Source of the DNA: Hippasteria phrygiana
Lineage: Eukaryota; Echinodermata; Asteroidea; Valvatida; Goniasteridae
Direction: 5' to 3'
NCBI GenBank assembly: GCA_037893225.1
Contig: JAZGUH010000370.1
Coordinates: forward strand, 186,001-250,000
DNA: 64,000 bases
A model generated the notes under the pieces. The model was not told the origin of the DNA. It did not search any database and was given only the letters and a program-made list of their open reading frames with translations. Positions 62,503 through 64,000 of the stretch are shown here, in pieces (position 1 is the first letter of the stretch; each line of letters starts with the position of its first letter). Position numbers and translations under genes: made by a program.

Positions 62503-62993
62503 TAGTCTTGGTTCCAAGACGTCCTTTTAGCGGTGCAATATAGCACGCACGGATTAGTGCCGTACAGCGCCCTCTACACACGCACGCCAAGGCCAAATTG
62601 CCAAGTTCGTCTTGGCCCTTTCGTAGTTCTGGGTGTGTGCATTTGCATGCGTGCGTGACGTAGAGTGCATCGCGTGACCAACATTGAAGGCATTGTATAA
62701 TCGCTGACTCATCACTGGTCTAGTTTCCCCGCGCCATACAGCTTGAGGTACGCTTGTACATACGTTACCTGACTAGCCAGCTAATTACTAAAACACGATT
62801 TCCTCCAGTGCGCAAGCGCCATTATTCTTTTGACCTGCCTCTTAAATTATGCAGGTCGCGCGCAGTTCCCTACGAAGGGGCCAAGACGTCCTTAGCGATT
62901 TGGCCTTGGCGTGCGTGCGTAGAGGGCGCTGTACGGCTCTGATCTGTGCGTGCTATACGTTGCACCGCTAAGGACGTCTTGGAACCAAGACTA
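62503..62993. mobile_element. 491-bp MITE with 9-bp target duplication
   Basis: TAGTCTTGGTTCCAAGACGT at 62503 and its complement to 62993 are inverted repeats that extend over about 100 bp (including GCGGTGCAA and TACAGCGCCCTCTAC). GAGTACATC lies on both sides (62494-62502, 62994-63002). Non-coding. Confidence 0.85.
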
Positions 62994-63265
62994 GAGTACA
63001 TCCCGTAACTAAGGATTCTGAGCTTACAGTCTTATCGCAGAATTTCTTTTCTTGCTCGAGCACAGAATCACAGGCCGTTAGCACAAAATTATGGGTTATG
63101 GATTCCATGCAATTGGGCCCGAAGTTCATCGGAACTCATTTTGTTTAAAGATTCAATTTCAGTTTGCAGTACTGTACTATACAATATATGTGAAAGACTT
63201 TATGGTGGGACTGTGCGATGGTACAATGTACAAATATACATGTACTGAATAACAAGAAACATTAA

Positions 63266-63850
63266 AGGGACACATTGCTTTGGATTTTGCGATTTGGGCT
63301 ATAAAACTGAAATGGATATGGTTGGTAAGCTTTTTAAAAGTAGAATATAAAGATTCACGTAACTATCCCTTCAAATTGCGTGGTTTTTGTTTATTTTCGT
63401 GACAAATAACGGTCCGCCATTTTGTAGAACCAAATGTTTGACTCCACAAAATGGCGGACCGTGTTCACCAGTCGTATTTCCAGTCGCAGCTGGTTGAAGT
63501 ACGTTCTGTTGATCCATTTTGATGTACTGTGGCACGGCGCGCAGCACTGGCGATATGTGTCGCGAGGTAGAGAATTGTACCTGGCGATCATCTGATAGGT
63601 TCACATGGCCACTGGCTGCGGCGCCAGCCTAAAGACTCTTACAGCGTATTTTGCGCATTATTGGTATTTAGTACTGGAAATAAGTCTATGTTTCGCGGGT
63701 CAGGGGTAAGCGGCCAATTTTTTGTTTTGTAATCACTACTCACTAATTACAACACATTATACGTGTTTTTTTGCATGAACAACTCTTATAAAAGATAAGG
63801 AACATTTCAAAACAGCAAAATTTCATGACATTTGAAGGCAATGTGTCCCT
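63266..63850. mobile_element. Kolobok-like MITE, second copy
   Basis: AGGGACACATTGC to GCAATGTGTCCCT between TTAA sites (63262-63265, 63851-63854); inverted relative to 21800-22402, 585 versus 603 bp. The inner palindrome (gtccgccattttgt) is conserved. Confidence 0.85.
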
Positions 63851-64000
63851 TTAAAAGCCAGCTAAAGTTATTGACATTCGTTCTGCTTTTCATTGTCAGG
63901 AATTTGGTACAAGATGGATTAACTCGGTAACATTTTGCATGATCCAGCACAGACAACGTGATGAGGTGAGATTTTATTACATGTATTTGGACAAACATTT

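Overview
This is a stretch of animal (metazoan) nuclear DNA with one recognisable single-copy host gene, a duplicated C2H2 zinc-finger locus, and a dense, nested population of transposable elements. GT-AG introns, an AATAAA site, KRAB-type tandem zinc fingers, CR1-like and I-like LINEs, a complete Ty3 element and many non-autonomous DNA transposons all point to a eukaryote. The repeat mix (AT-rich DNA, CR1-type LINE ending in an ATT repeat, PNMA-like gag, abundant TTAA and hAT-type elements) fits a marine invertebrate, perhaps an invertebrate deuterostome, but the species cannot be fixed from the sequence.

Layout. 1-1.44 kb: a 12-finger zinc-finger ORF (minus strand). 1.5-12.5 kb: DNA-transposon debris, dominated by a 5.1 kb hAT-like element (5304-10394) that carries a 265-bp satellite array and a foldback sequence; a two-finger zinc-finger fragment sits between 42-bp inverted repeats at 11673-11915. 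13.4-16.8 kb: a second copy of the zinc-finger locus (20 fingers plus a frameshifted remainder), invaded near its 3' end by a TTAA-flanked element. 19.1-21.2 kb: a Harbinger-like element with nested elements. 21.2-23.9 kb: a decayed CR1-like LINE split by a TTAA-flanked MITE. 25.1-29.5 kb: a damaged I-like LINE (minus strand). 30.1-37.8 kb: an apparently intact Ty3/gypsy retrotransposon with 949-bp LTRs, PNMA-like gag, and pol reached through a likely -1 frameshift. 37.9-45.2 kb: LINE endonuclease fragment, SINEs and MITEs, including 9-bp-TSD foldback elements.

45.8-59.2 kb (plus strand): a five-exon gene for the SUMO isopeptidase USPL1. The exons join in frame to 1121 codons and keep the Cys-His-Asp triad. 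Its introns are packed with elements: TTAA|CCCTAA MITEs that mimic telomere repeats, a 614-bp palindrome, two hAT-like elements, and a 20-bp minisatellite interrupted by one of them. 59.4-64 kb: minisatellite and further MITEs, several of them second copies of families seen earlier in the window, which lets their ends and target sites be defined internally.

The only genes likely to serve the host are USPL1 and perhaps the zinc-finger loci. The most unusual features are transposons acting as nurseries for satellites, palindromic elements with 9-bp target duplications, a zinc-finger fragment packaged between inverted repeats, and a DNA element carrying an exon-like reading frame.
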